Shown in pieces: positions 16,020 through 29,300 of a stretch of 64,000 bases of DNA. Under the pieces are notes generated by a model, which worked only from the letters and a program-made list of their open reading frames with translations, had not been told where the DNA came from and searched no databases. The translations under genes were made by a program, and so were the position numbers. The number at the start of each line of letters is the position of its first letter. The stretch's first letter is position 1. The stretch comes from Siphlonurus alternatus (taxonomy: Eukaryota; Arthropoda; Insecta; Ephemeroptera; Siphlonuridae): assembly GCA_949825025.1 (NCBI GenBank), contig OX463780.1, forward strand, positions 39,288,979 to 39,352,978, in the 5' to 3' direction.

Positions 16020-16174
16020 GGCGCGATTCACGAAGCATGCATTTATCCAGGTTTCTAACCACGTTTAGCTTAACCACGTTTAACTAGGTGGTTTAACACG
16101 TAAAACAGGTATAGTTAAACGTGGTTAAGCTAAACGTGGTTAGAAAGCTGTCTAACTTCTTCGTGAATCGCGCC
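16020..16174. mobile_element. 155-bp fold-back MITE with about 65-bp terminal inverted repeats
   Basis: The termini are GGCGCGATTCACGAAG and CTTCGTGAATCGCGCC. The inverted repeats extend inward about 65 bases per side, with a few mismatches near the outer quarter and near-perfect pairing across the inner 40 bases. Each arm holds two direct copies of AACCACGTTTA or its complement. The loop is about 25 bases. There is no coding capacity, so mobilisation would need an enzyme supplied in trans. Flanks CAATA(ATA) and CAATA(TAT) are similar but not a clean target duplication, so the superfamily is unresolved. Confidence 0.85.
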
Positions 16175-17587
16175 CAATATATTTATTTTTCAACAAATAT
16201 ATTTGAAGAAACAGAAGAATTTTGTTTAGGAATCCGTGAAAACAAAAATGAATGAAAATCATGAAAAAAATAAACATACAGGTATTATAAATACATAAAA
16301 TAACTTGAGTCTTAATGAAATAGTTTATAATTATGTCTGAATTATTGATAAAAATGAAAGGAGTAAAAACTAGCCGTATTTCAGATAGAAATATCCATTT
16401 TATATACTTGTGCTTCAGAGGTATTAAAATTTTTACATTTTTATGTACGTGCGAGAAAAGAGGAAAAAAGCAGCGGTGGTGACGGCTATACAAAGTTTAC
16501 AACTACCCACACCATATCTGCACCGCTTTCCCTAATTGAATTACATGTGAGAATCAAGCGGCAATTGTTTCCCTCGCTCTTTACACGTCGGGCGGGGTTC
16601 GTGATATTTCGACCTGGTCGCATAATAAGAGTCAGCCGTCCAACAACTTTCCTAATGAATTAATTAGATAAATTTTTATTTTCTAACAAATTTTACTTTT
16701 AAATTCAATTAATTTTAACGTGTACATGAATATATATTATGGTATAATAAAATAAAATTATATTAATACAAAAGTTTTCAAATAAATTTACATTATAAAA
16801 TAATATTTATAATTTAATTATTTATACAAATGAAATTTAAACATTTTAGTATTGTTATATAAAAATAAAATTGTTATAAATACGTAATTTATTGTATTGT
16901 AGACTATATAATTGTAATTGTATTCTTTAAAAAAACGTGTAATGATCATTAAGAAATAAATCTATATAGAGCATAAATTTAATAATCAGGAAATGAATAA
17001 GATATTAGAAAAAGGGACACGTTTGTTGAAGCTATGTAATTGACTTGTGTCATTTTGATTTTTTTACTTAACTGTTAGTAATACTTTTATGATCATGATA
17101 TCAACAGTTTGACAGAACTTTTTGCCATGGCTATATTTTAAAAGTGTCAGATGTTTCAATAATACATCATTATTTGTTTATTATAATGTACAGAGTTGGT
17201 CACAGACAAGGCTATTGGCGCAGAGTGTATAATACTTGCTGTCCCATTATATTTTACAGTGACTGTACTTTACTTTAATGTAAACATAAATCTTTTGAAG
17301 TAGATACTTACATTATAAAATATTAAAAAATATATATAAATATAGTATAATTATTAATAATGAGAGTAAAAAGTAACAAACGAAACAAAGAGACAGAGGA
17401 TAATGAATGGTAATTAATGCAACATCCAAAAATTGTCTGCTGCTGGGTAGATTTTGATTGTTTGAACATGGCCAGTACATTGTTCCTTTGGCTCTTTGAT
17501 TTGCGCAGGCACAAACAAGAATGCAGAACCGACTATCATTGAGTGTATAACATCAGCATAGTCAGAAAGTTCTTTTTATACTGTGAA

Positions 17588-17624
17588 ACTTAATTAATTT
17601 ATTAATTAATTTATTAATTAATTT
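17588..17624. repeat. 12-bp tandem repeat, three copies
   Basis: AATTAATTTATT is repeated about three times head to tail. It is also partly palindromic. Confidence 0.8.
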
Positions 17625-18574
17625 ATAGTTCATATATCATTAAAGAAAATATCATCATGTATTAATTTTAAAAAAGTCAAATATTGTAACTTGCACACAT
17701 AAAACACACATACAAATTTGACATTTGGACATTATTTGTATACATTAAGAAATTATAATAAAATTTATTTGCTACAAACTTAAAACGAAATAATACTTAA
17801 AATATTTTGTGTATATTTTTTTCTATACTTGCTATTAAAAAATTAACATAAAACATAATTAAGTGTTATGTTGCTCAATTCCATACTAATTAAAACAGCT
17901 CGTCACAGTTTCCACAAATTAAAATTGAGACATAATTCAATTGAATGATTTATATATAAATTTTGTATTTTATTTCAAATTTTGTAGCAATTTTAGTATA
18001 TGGAATATTATATATTATTAATTATGTAATGTATAATAGAATATTAGATTAATCCTGCAATCTATCGAGCTACTGCAATATAAAGTGGCATGTCTTTGTA
18101 ATAAATTTTGCACATTACTTAATCTTTATCTCATACTCATTTTAGTCTGTCGTATGTTATTAAACTTTTACTACCGTATGAAGTGCTTTAAAATTACGTA
18201 TGCTTTATTTAATACTGTCATATACTTTGAAAAGTAATACAAAAAATTTATGATGTTCATTTTTAAGCTTTTAAAAACCTTTATTATAAACGTTCAAAGT
18301 TACCCCATAAAAAAGTTTGATTTTCATTAAACCTAGCAATTTTTCTAATAAAAAATTAAACAGCATTTCTAGTAATTATTGTGGTTATTACGTTGTAGAG
18401 CCTTTTCTATAAAAAGTGACGTTTAATTGGGAGTGTCATTTCAATTAAGTGTTATGCATAAAAACATATTAAGTATAAAAAAGTTATAGCATCAGAATAT
18501 GAAGCATGACTTTATACATATAAAAAAGTAGGCATTAAAAATTGTTTATGCTGTAATTTGCTTAATAAACTATT

Positions 18575-18625
18575 ATTTATGAACATTTAAAAATTATTAG
18601 CAATAATTTTTAAATGTTCATAAAT
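18575..18625. repeat. Perfect 24-bp inverted repeat with 3-nt loop
   Basis: The two 24-base arms, running from ATTTATGAACATTT to the complementary AAATGTTCATAAAT, pair without mismatch around an AGC loop. It may be a cruciform-forming site or a recent short inverted duplication. It lacks the U-run expected of an RNA polymerase III terminator. Confidence 0.85.
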
Positions 18626-20949
18626 TAAGAATAGATTCCGATTCAATATCAACGTATTTAAACTTGGTTGAAACTGAATTAAATATAAAATTCAATATCA
18701 AATGAATAACTTCTAATAAGTAATGATATTATCAAACAAAATTTAATGTAAAAAAAAGCTAATTTTTATTTCCATAAAATAATATTTGAGAATGTGATAT
18801 TAATTTAGATAAATAGTTTTACAATATATTATGTATATAATACTTAATGAGGAAGTAATGTAAAAGGACTATAAATAAGTTCTTTTGATGCATTTTTAAT
18901 AAAGGAAAAGATTACAGTTTAATTGAACGTTCAGTGAACTCAAAGACTCACAAATCATCCATAATGAAACTGCAGTAAGTTGCAACTGACTGCAGTTCTA
19001 AAGCTGCACTCAATCATACAGAAATGCTTATTGCAATAACAAAGTTGTGAAATTACTTCTCTCGGGGTTTCATTATAATGCACAATACATGAAAACACTG
19101 TTTGTAATAATAATATCTTTATAACAAAGGAACTTTGAAATTCAGGAAGTATTAAAATTTATAATGTATTTATTTTGTTATAAATTAATAACTATTAATT
19201 ATTATGCTTGAATAGTTTGATAACATATTAATTAAATGATATCATATATTATTATAAATTTGTTATATTTCATTTTCTCTGCATATTTTTTGTTATATAC
19301 AGTTCAATATAATAGTAACTTTTGCCAAGTCTCTCTCTCAGAGATTCTACTTAGTATTTTCTTTTCTTCCGGAAACATTAGTTACCATCTCTCTAGCTAG
19401 CAAACTCTTCCTGCCTTTCGTTTGCCGACGCTTCTGTTTGTTACGCCCCCTTTCGACCCAAGATCTTTATATCTTTAACAAAAAAGCCAATAGAATAGGA
19501 CACAAGCTACTAGAGTTTTTTTTTATCGGGCCTTTACGTTACTACAATCGACAGCCCAGACGTCAATTTTTTTATTGCCATTTTTTTCTCTTTCTTTTAC
19601 ATATACTTTTACGTTATATTTTTATATATCTAAAAGGGAAATATCACTAATACGATCACATAACAATAAAAACATTGATTCTTATATTTTGTTATCCAAC
19701 TTTCTTCTTTACAAAGCATTGTATCTTTTTTTATCCATGTAAAACTTGTATATATATAAAATAATAACAATGGATTATAATTTTTTTTTTATAAAAGTTA
19801 AAATGTATTGTTAATTTCAGAGTAAACAATTAAATTTATTGTTGCGCACTCCAACAGTCCACAATAATATTTCGCCTCGAGATTAGGCAACTTGTTCAGA
19901 ATACAAATCGAGCAGTTGGTGTCAAATGCAATCATTCGCTGTGAGATAATAACGAAAGTACAGTAATAAAGTAAAAAGGCAGGCAGGTGTATCGGTACTT
20001 ACAAACATTACAAGAAGAACGTAACTATTTGACAAACCTACACACGACTAATATTAAGCTGGTATTACTTAATGCAATTTTCTTATTTTTTGCATAAACG
20101 ATTTTTCCTTACAAAAATATTTCATCTCGAAAACAAAAATAAGTGGAGTTTGTGGAGTGAATGGGTCTGCTGATCCAATATAGAATCATATATACTGTTG
20201 GTATCAATAAATAATTTATTATTATATAGAAATATAATACAGAACTTTGAAAGAGATTGTATTCAATTTTATCGAAAGTTACGCATCTACAGCAATTCAA
20301 TTGAACAGAATTAATTGTTGTCATTTTTCAAAAGTTTAAAATAAATGTTTGTATGTTTGCAATATTTTAGTTGAATTAATTTGAAATCACCACGAATATG
20401 GTACCCAGCATATGGAGATTTTTATTCTTCCTATTCGTATATATACTTGAAGTTAGAAATTTTGAAGATATTTTTTTTTTAGTACTGATTTGTTTGCAAA
20501 AACTTCAAAATTCCTGGAAACCTTTCACTTCTGGCTGCTTCCACCGACAATATCAGACAAATTTGAATGTAATTTCATGTATAAAAGCAAGTTTATTGAT
20601 TTTCATAATTTAGTTACAAGCCATGATATGAAGAATTCTGATCATTAGATTTTTATCACGGCTGGTAATGTAATGAAGATAGTATTTTCACCTTTTGGTT
20701 GAAAACGGTTATATTTTGTTGTACGATTATATATTTTTTATTATCATTTATTAAAAATTGTACTCTATGTATTATTTTAATTTATGTAGGTTATTTTTCA
20801 TTTTGAATGAGATACCTTTTTTATTTAATACATAAAATTTTATTTCAAACTTGAGAACCTTAACTATTTCTCAAGCTAAGTTTTTGCTCTTTTATGTCTT
20901 CTGTTGTGATAAATGTTAGTGCAATCTCAGATTCCTTTACACTGCCCCC

Positions 20950-20952
<3 letters not shown>

Positions 20953-21037
<85 letters not shown>
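20953..21037. repeat. (CT)n microsatellite, about 85 bp
   Basis: Pure CT array preceded by a short C run. Confidence 0.97.
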
Positions 21038-21040
<3 letters not shown>

Positions 21041-21480
21041 AAGCTACTCTCATATACTTTTTTGCCACTTCACTCACTTATATGATAATCAATAATTTCC
21101 AAATTATCCTGCAAAGTCTGCCTTGGAGCTACTATAAGTTCATTGCTTAAAGTTGTAGGGCGTTGAGTTATAAAAACCAAGACAATTATTTTCTAAAGGG
21201 TTCCTAACTATACTATAACTTAACTTAAATGAAACTATTGTAGGTTCAGATTTCACATCTTAAAATTTTAATACTAATTCAATTTTTATACATTACAACT
21301 AAAAAGATAGTATATAGTTTTGTTTTTTATACTTTTGTACCATAAATTTATTTTTTACGCTTTAACATTTTTACCGTTCTTAACTTTTATCATATAACAT
21401 GCTCAAACTTTTCACTAACGTCAATTGCAGGAAGTGTAATTATGTTTTTAATGTTGTCTATCTATTATATGTGGTAGAAT
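21038..21480. other. Intergenic spacer before a retrotransposon 3' end
   Basis: AT-rich with no recognised gene. Confidence 0.4.
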
Positions 21481-22872
21481 ATGAATAGAATAGAATAGGT
21501 TTTTATTTAGCAAAAACAGCTAATACAAACATTTCATACATATATAAAAATACAATTACATAATATTTTTTTCCCTGAGAATGAAAAAACATATTATTTT
21601 ATTTTATTTTGAACTGAACATTATTTTGTAACAAGTTACAATATTAATGGATTACAGTATTTTAATAATATTTCTTTCTTAAATACATTTTTTTAACAAC
21701 TTCAACACACTCTCTTTTAAATTTTTTAATATCTGTAATTTTTTTAACATTTCTTGGTAGTAAATTAAATAATTTAAATCCACTGACCATAATTGATTTC
21801 TGATAAAATGTTTTATTTTGACGTCCAATATGAATTTCCTCTGCTGCTCTAGTATTATACTTATGAACATCATTATTTAATTTTACATTACTGCACAAAT
21901 ATGAAGGAACTTTTTTGTTTACAATTTTATGCACTAAAATCAGCATTTGTAAGGCTAACCTTTGCTTAATGGAGAGCCATTGTAAGCAATTTAACATATG
22001 TTGAACTGGGGTGTATTTACTACATTTTAATATTACTCTCATTGCTTTGTTTTGTAATATTTGCATTTGCTTAATACTTTCTTCATTACAGTTCCATAGG
22101 ATACTAGAACAATAGTCAAAATGTGGTGATATTATAGATTTATAAATTAATATTTTTGTCCAAGGACTTAAAAATTTTCCAACTCTGGCTAAATAGGCTA
22201 TTTTACTACCAATTTTTTTATTGATATATGAAACATAACTTTTAAATTTTAAATGTGAATCTATTATGATTCCAAGGTATTTAATTTCATGCACAAATTC
22301 TAGTATTTCTCCATCTATTACAACATTCTCTCGATTTTCTTCATCCAACATTTTAGATTTAACAAGTGAGGAGGGTGTAATTAACATACATTTTGACTTA
22401 CTTACATTAAGCTTCACTTTGTTTAATTTTAACCATACATTAAGCCGTTCCAAGATTTTATTTATTGCATCACACGCCTCTTTATAAGTTTTTTTTGACA
22501 CTGAAACTAGAGTATCGTCAGCAAACAAATTTAAAAATACATCATCAAATTGAATATGCAAATCATTTATATATAATATGAACAGTAATGGGCCCAGTAC
22601 AGAACCTTGTGGGATTCCGACGTCATTAATTAAGTCATTAGAAACCTTTTCATTAAATTTTGTTCTTTGTTTCCTGCTTGTTAAATAACTTTGCAAAAGA
22701 TTTACACAATTTGGACCCAATCCGTATTTTTCCAGCTTATTAATTAAAATATTTCTGTCAATTGTTTCAAAAGCACGTTTAAAATCTAACATTACAGTAA
22801 TAGTTATGTACCCATCATTAGCCTTTTTTCTCCATTCCGATAAAACTAATTGTATTGCAGTCTCACATGAAA
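21481..22872 (-). mobile_element. 5'-truncated APE-type non-LTR retrotransposon
   Basis: On the minus strand the element begins inside the reverse transcriptase domain at about 22872 and reads through the C-terminus to a stop at 21662. A 3' UTR with AATAAA (TTTATT on the plus strand at about 21502) and a (TATTC)n tail at 21481-21497 follow. The endonuclease, ORF1 and the N-terminal part of the polymerase are missing, as expected of incomplete target-primed reverse transcription. The remaining ~400 codons have no stop, so the insertion may be fairly young. I could not define a target-site duplication. Confidence 0.9.
21662..22872 (-). pseudogene. Truncated non-LTR reverse transcriptase ORF
   Basis: The frame is open from the ATG at 23023, but the first ~51 residues do not look like any polymerase; recognisable similarity starts at CETAIQLVLSEW. 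Visible motifs are LDFKRAFETID (the first catalytic Asp), VGIPQGSVLGPLLFILYIND, and LFADDT (catalytic Asp pair). The IKYLG palm/thumb motif and a C-terminal YNTRAAEE / SGFKLFNLLPRNVK region follow. An intact protein of this class would carry an N-terminal endonuclease and about twice the length. Polymerase activity from this fragment is unlikely because the fingers are missing. The motif set is jockey/CR1-like; the exact clade cannot be assigned by eye. Confidence 0.88.
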
Positions 22873-25800
22873 AATAAAAACATGTTAAAATGATTTCATA
22901 TAATATTATATTTTTTTCTTGGTTTCCATCATGTGTTGGCTGTATATTAATTATCATAGCTGGAACATTCATCTTCATCATTTTGTTCAAAACATTATCC
23001 TCTGTGACAGAGCAGGCAAGCATTTCACAATTACGTAAAATTAATTGCTATACTTAAAAAAATGTACAATGTTTTTTTATGGTTATACTATATTAAATGA
23101 CAATTTTTATCGTAATATTAATAATCATTTTAATACTAAATTTTTACAATTTACTATATTCTCTAAAAAGTCTAAAAATTATAAAATTTGTTTACTTTCA
23201 CCCTATCATGTATTATACATACATATAAATGCATCATTAAAATATTGTTACACGGTTACATATAGATTTTAGTTTCAAGTAATGATGTTGAAAACTCTCG
23301 TTATTCTTGTCTTGTAACATTAATTATTTACTTTTAATCTTTTACGTCTATATTAAAATAGAGATGTCGTCGAATACATTACAATATAATATATATTGAT
23401 TATATTCCAATTCAGACAAAATCTAGCTGAATTGAGTTTTGAATAAACAAGTATCAAGTATAGGAAAAGGTTACTTGATATAATATATAGATATATATAT
23501 TATATATTGCATTTTTTAGGGTATGATTAAAAAAATAAGAAGAAGAAGAAATAAATTTAAAAAAAAAACATTTTTTGAGAAAAGTAATTTACAAAACAAA
23601 TTTAACATTTAAATATAAATTTATGAACATGCAGGTTTCATATAAGTTAAAAGTATTAAAGAGTATCACTTAAGACTTAAGAAATAGATTCTTAAGTTAA
23701 AATACATTGTACTGTATTTTATTATTACTTATTATAGTGTTATATAATGAATATAATTATATTTATATAAAATAAATTACATAAATTTTAATTATATAAT
23801 GTATGTTGCTATCCAAAAGAGTTAGCAAATATTATCCATTAAATTGTTTTCGTTGTTGTTGAAATTACCATAAAATAAATGCTAAAAGATTTTAGTGAGC
23901 TAGGAAGTTGTGAATTACAAGTTAGTGCTTCGCCTTACCGTGCAGTCACGACAACTTCAAATAAGGGAAATACGTAGGAAACAATTGCCGGAGTTAATGG
24001 CAGCAGCAAAACCTCAGCAGGCTAATTCAGGAAGGAAGCGGTAAAAGAGACCTTATAGACCATGTATATGAAAATAGTTTTAGTTAAGTGCCATCCCCTC
24101 CCCCTCCTCCTATACGTTATATAGTGGTGCTCCCTTTCGTACACAGCATTTCGTCCGTCATAGTTATAATAATATTGTTTTATATTGATACATCATTAAT
24201 TTGGAAAATATGAAAAAAAAAATCGGTCATTTTGTAAATAAACATTTTTTTATCTTGAATATTTATTTTTAACTAATAAAATATATGTATTAAATTAGTT
24301 TGCGAAGTAAAAAGTAACGGTTGTCTATAAAGACAAGTTAGTTCATTATGCAAAATTTAATTCTCATTAGCAATTTTATTACTATTATAAAATAAATGTA
24401 ATATTATTAAAGTAATGACGAACATTGCTAACTAGAATTATAATTAAAATTAGTTGAACTTACGTTAGTTTTATTTTATAATTTTAACTTTATTCATACT
24501 ATATATTTTAAAAATGACTAATATTTTATTTAAACTTTTATTTGTGTATTTAAATTTATATTTTTAGTAAAGTTGTAACGAAATTGAATTTTGTCGAGAG
24601 TGATAATCGAGTTGTTCGAGTTAAGTTGTTCATTAGTTCACTTTATACTTGGGCACCGTGACATTTTTCAGTTCACCGCCGCAAAGTTGTTTGCTCCAAA
24701 AATTCACCCTCTCTTCGCATCCCGAGTGATGGGGGAGGAGAGTGAAGATGGGGGAGGGGGAGGATGTGGACAAGGGCCAAGTCATGCAGAGACGACGACA
24801 GAGCCCGGGCACGCGCTTGATTGTACGATAAGACAAAATTATAACACTCAAGTCATTGCGTATATTTATAAAAAAAAATGTATAAAAAATGTTTTGTTTT
24901 TAAATTTTATTTCAAATAAAAAAAATCAACATTTTCAAAACCAAATCCACAATTTTATTTTACTTTTTAATGGACAACAATGTGATTACAAAATACATCA
25001 GAATTACGTCCAACAAGAATAATTTGCATGTGTGATAATACTATTTTGTAATATAAAGTGAATTTAAAGCTCCATAAATTAAAATATAAATTGGAATTAC
25101 GGTGTCTTAAATTAATGCTATATTTAGAGGTGAATATCATTACTATAAACAAGGAAAGTAATAAAACTGTACATATGTGTTCCACAATTAATAAAATTAT
25201 GGAATCTACATTTTATTGAGCTATAAATTAATTAACACAACAAGAATATCCTAAAATTTAAATCATTTAAATTTTATTACTAATAATATTCAAGGTAATA
25301 AAATGTTGTCTTAACAGAACATTATTTGTTTGTAACGCCTTCAATGGAAATTATAAACATAAACTAAAATTAGATGTAAAATTATACAACATGTTTTTCA
25401 GAATATTTTAAAAGAACGAACTTATAAAAAAAATCTTTGTTTTACGATGATTTTTGTATTTTTTGTCTTATTTAAAAATTCTGTTCAACCCATAGAGGCT
25501 TAATTATTTGAGCCTAGGAAAATTTGTTATATAAAAGTTGAATTATTTCTCATAATTAATAATTTAAAACCCTCCCCCCTTTTAGTAGCCTTCTGATTTT
25601 AAATCAAGAACTCATTTTCCTCTAAAATTTTGCTTCAATGCTGAAACAGCAAATTCAAGTTTTTTTACATAGTTTTTAAATAGGATAGTGGGAACACAGT
25701 AAAGTCAGCCCTATTATTGAGAAATGCATTTTTTATAAATTATTTTTCACTTCTTTGTATATTTAGAAGCTGCTTCTATTTTAACTCACAAGTTGAAAAA

Positions 25801-26272
25801 TTGTTCTTTAGGACGAGCTAATTGACAGCTGATCGTACAAAGTGAAACTTCAGATCAATCTTCCTGGAGTACATTAGTTTTAAGAAACGTCATTTTCTAC
25901 TCTTGAATAACAATAGGCTACTTTTAAAATATGTTTCCTCTCACACTCATGTCAGTCATAAAGCAAGAAAGCAATGAACTTGCTTATTTTAAGATGATCT
26001 TATAGTAGGTTTGGGGGGTGTATGGATTTTAAAAATATTTTAATAATTATTTTATTATATATCATATATTGAATTTTTAATATGTTGTACGATTAACAAT
26101 TGATTTTGCGCGATTTTTTTACAACTTTGCAACAATAATTTGACAAGTTTATTAGACATATAAAATTCTCTTTTCAATTTCGCAGTGAACATCAATCATA
26201 CTGTTTTATTTATAACATTATGTTATATTTTACTATATATATATTATTATATATTATGGCTTATTTTGTTGT

Positions 26273-26274
<2 letters not shown>
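22873..26274. other. AT-rich intergenic stretch with one GC-rich patch
   Basis: Mostly featureless AT-rich DNA. The exception is about 24590-24840, which is richer in G+C and contains the candidate exon described separately. Confidence 0.45.
24729..24863 (+). CDS. Weak candidate coding exon, Gly-rich
   Basis: From the ATG at 24729 the frame encodes MGEESEDGGGGGCGQG, then SHAETTTEPGHALDCTIRQN, in a patch clearly richer in G+C than its surroundings. The codon composition differs from the chance frames elsewhere in the window. No splice donor is convincing and the frame runs on into AT-rich sequence that looks non-coding. It could be a 5' exon, a CpG-rich promoter patch or a transposon fragment. 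I do not recognise the protein. Confidence 0.2.

Positions 26275-26363
<89 letters not shown>
26275..26363. repeat. (CT)n microsatellite, about 90 bp
   Basis: Nearly pure CT array with one TTTC variant near its end. Confidence 0.97.
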
Positions 26364-29300
26364 GCTCATAAACGAAATTAGACCTCCAAGCCTCGGCTAG
26401 AGAAACATTCTGTCACTCACATATATCCCAATGTAACTCTATAGTGTGTTAATTACTAGACGGATTGAGACGGATGGTAACAGAAACTACAAAACTATAT
26501 ACTAACGAGGTAATACTACACTATAAACAAGCTGACGTGTGTGTACCTCTAAACTTTACATTTCCTTAAACCTTCAAATGTACATACAATATATTTCAAT
26601 TGATATTGGCCAACAAATGGAATGCTAATGTAATTATACATTTATTTCTTTATTATATTTGTTATAAATATGCTGGATATATACAGTAATGAGAGAGGAA
26701 GAAATAGAGAAATTCTACAAATAGCAATAAGTGAATTTAATTTGGATTTTTGCAGAGTAAAATATTTAAATTTTCGTACTATACACATGACAGAGAAATG
26801 GTTTTACAAGCATTCAACGAAGTTCGTTGTCAGTAAGCCAATATAGATTTTAACTGCATATTAATAAACTCGACAATGCAGTATAATGTGTCATATGCAT
26901 GTGTTTGTTTTTTCAACCATCAAAATAGCATTTGTTCACATTGTATTTTTACGGATTTCTCCTATCCTTTGCATCTTTCAGTAACTTTTTTTTAACGTTT
27001 CATTTGTTCAACTGATAATGTCAAACAACCCGTGCGCGCGTTCGGAAGAGTTAAATATGTAAAAAAAAAATATATATATATATATATATAGAAAATAGAT
27101 TAAAATTTGTTGTGTCACATATTTGGTTGTTATTATATACAACATCATTTACATAACATTTCATTTTCTATGTCTAAGTTATATTGTACTTGCCAATAAA
27201 CCAACCACCGTTACTTAGGAGGGAATTTCCACTTACCTAGAACAAAGAGAAAGCAAGATATTTAATATTAAATATACAAAGCTCACACAAAATTAGTATA
27301 AAACACACACGTAAATCTTTAATCCTACTGAATACCACATCATTATGCAAAGTTATAGCCTAAGCTGCATTTTCATAAAAATATGAGGACTAAATTCTGT
27401 ACATTAAAAAAAAAGAAAACACCACAATTTTTTGTATTACATTTTTTAATTGATCTTTATAACTGTGGTAGTTAAAAAACCAACAGGAGTTTAATTTTTC
27501 ACAATCTTTGCTCTATATATAATTAAATTTTGGAAGTCGTATGGAAAAACAGGTTAACTGCTTTTTTTAGTTAAATGGCAACCCCACCTTTAGTCACCGA
27601 ATGTATGATGTTCAAAGCAAATTTTCTAGGTAATTCAGTTAACACTGTTTAGAAAATACTTTGCTGTAATCAATAAGGTAATGCTTACTTATCCTTCGAG
27701 TTAATAATAAATTATTTATACAATGACAACGCTGTGCAAACAGATTTATAAAATATTGTAAGTAAAGGTCATTTTTATTATCTTATTTCCTTAACCTGTA
27801 CTGAAAATCGTAATAACATTAACATTTAGTTGCACCTCAGGGTTTAAATAATATCTCTGGTTATTTAATTAAAGTTTGATCAGACATAAACAATTTGATA
27901 TGGAATTACCACACACGGTATTATAACAATTATTATACCTAAGTGTGAAACGTCAGTGTCAGTATTAGCGTGTATTTGTTAGGGATTCATTAGTCAGATT
28001 GCTATAAGGCTGGCTGGTGTACTGTACACGACATCTGATCGTTAGTTGGTGTTGCTGTGATTTGACGCCAGGCGCCAAGTGTGTTAGCATGGCACGTGCA
28101 AAACTGAGGTGCGTCAGAACGTAATTAACTTTTGTTTATTTTGATATTCGATTATTCAGTGTAAAATTAATTTAATACATCAAAGCAAAAGCAATTAACT
28201 TGGAAATTATTTGGATGAATGAGAAAATATTTTCAACATTCATGGAAATGACTCCGCCATTACCCCTGCTGATACAAACGTACGTAGTCTAATTTCTGTG
28301 CAAGAATCGTCTTCCTTCGATAACACACCAAAGCCCCAGGCCAAGAAGCATGAAGGTTGGCCTAATATTCAGAGGCTGTGATTACAATGACGATTGTCGC
28401 TTTTTATTTTTTTACATTTAAGATTACTCCTGAATAAAGTTCTGTAGGTCAACAGTTCTCATTGTTATATTACAGTCATATTGTATGCACAGTACAAAGA
28501 CGATAGCATTGGTTGGTATCACCGGATTTAATTTGCAGAACTTTGCTTAGCATCACAAATTTAACTGAAAAGAAAAAAAAATCAACTGTGTTTTAATTGA
28601 AAATTACAAAACGCTTTCAATTGCATACTTTTTATTGCAACTGACCTATATATAAATTCCAATTATTTTCTCATCTTTATTTCATACGATTAAAAAAATT
28701 TAAAGAATATTATTATGTTGAGTTCATCGTTGTTGTTGGTTTTTTCAAGTGATCTTTATAATATTGCTATTATTGTAACATCAAATTATACAAGTAGAAT
28801 TAAAATATTCAATTAATTTATATCACTAATAAAAATATATTTCATTTTCATTTCTATAAAAGTATATACAAATAATGTTGTTATTAAGTCCATGATTACA
28901 TTAATTATTATGGTATTGAGTTTTATTTAATACAATTTTATGGAAATTGGAAAGCGCTTCTTGTTAATCCTTAGAAAAAAAAAATTATAAAAGAAGCCTT
29001 AAAAAAATCCTTCCTATAATTTTCTCCCCTTACAGTATATTATATATTTAAACCATATCCGCTTTTTTATAAGAAGTACTGAATCATTATATATTTTAAT
29101 TCTAATGTTTAATATTAAGTATATGAAAGTATGTTCTTCTTATTTGCATCCTATTATATAAAATATCTCTACTGCCACAAAAATATAATCCAGCTTAAAA
29201 TTTATATAGTATTAAATGCACTACCTTTCTTACTTTAAATATCCTGGAATTTTGCTTGATCCACGAAAGCGCTGGTGACAAATGATGGTGTATTACAATT

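Larger units (their letters stand above)
16175..20952. other. AT-rich intergenic stretch with one short perfect hairpin
   Basis: No gene is recognised. A higher G+C patch lies at 16495-16640. A 12-bp AT tandem repeat lies at 17588-17624. The perfect hairpin at 18575-18625 is listed separately. The frames on both strands here are short and AT-driven. Confidence 0.45.

Noticed and set aside
28089..28108. ATGGCACGTGCAAAACTGAG before GTGCGT as a first exon
   Set aside because: Seven codons are too short to support, and no following exon was recognised.
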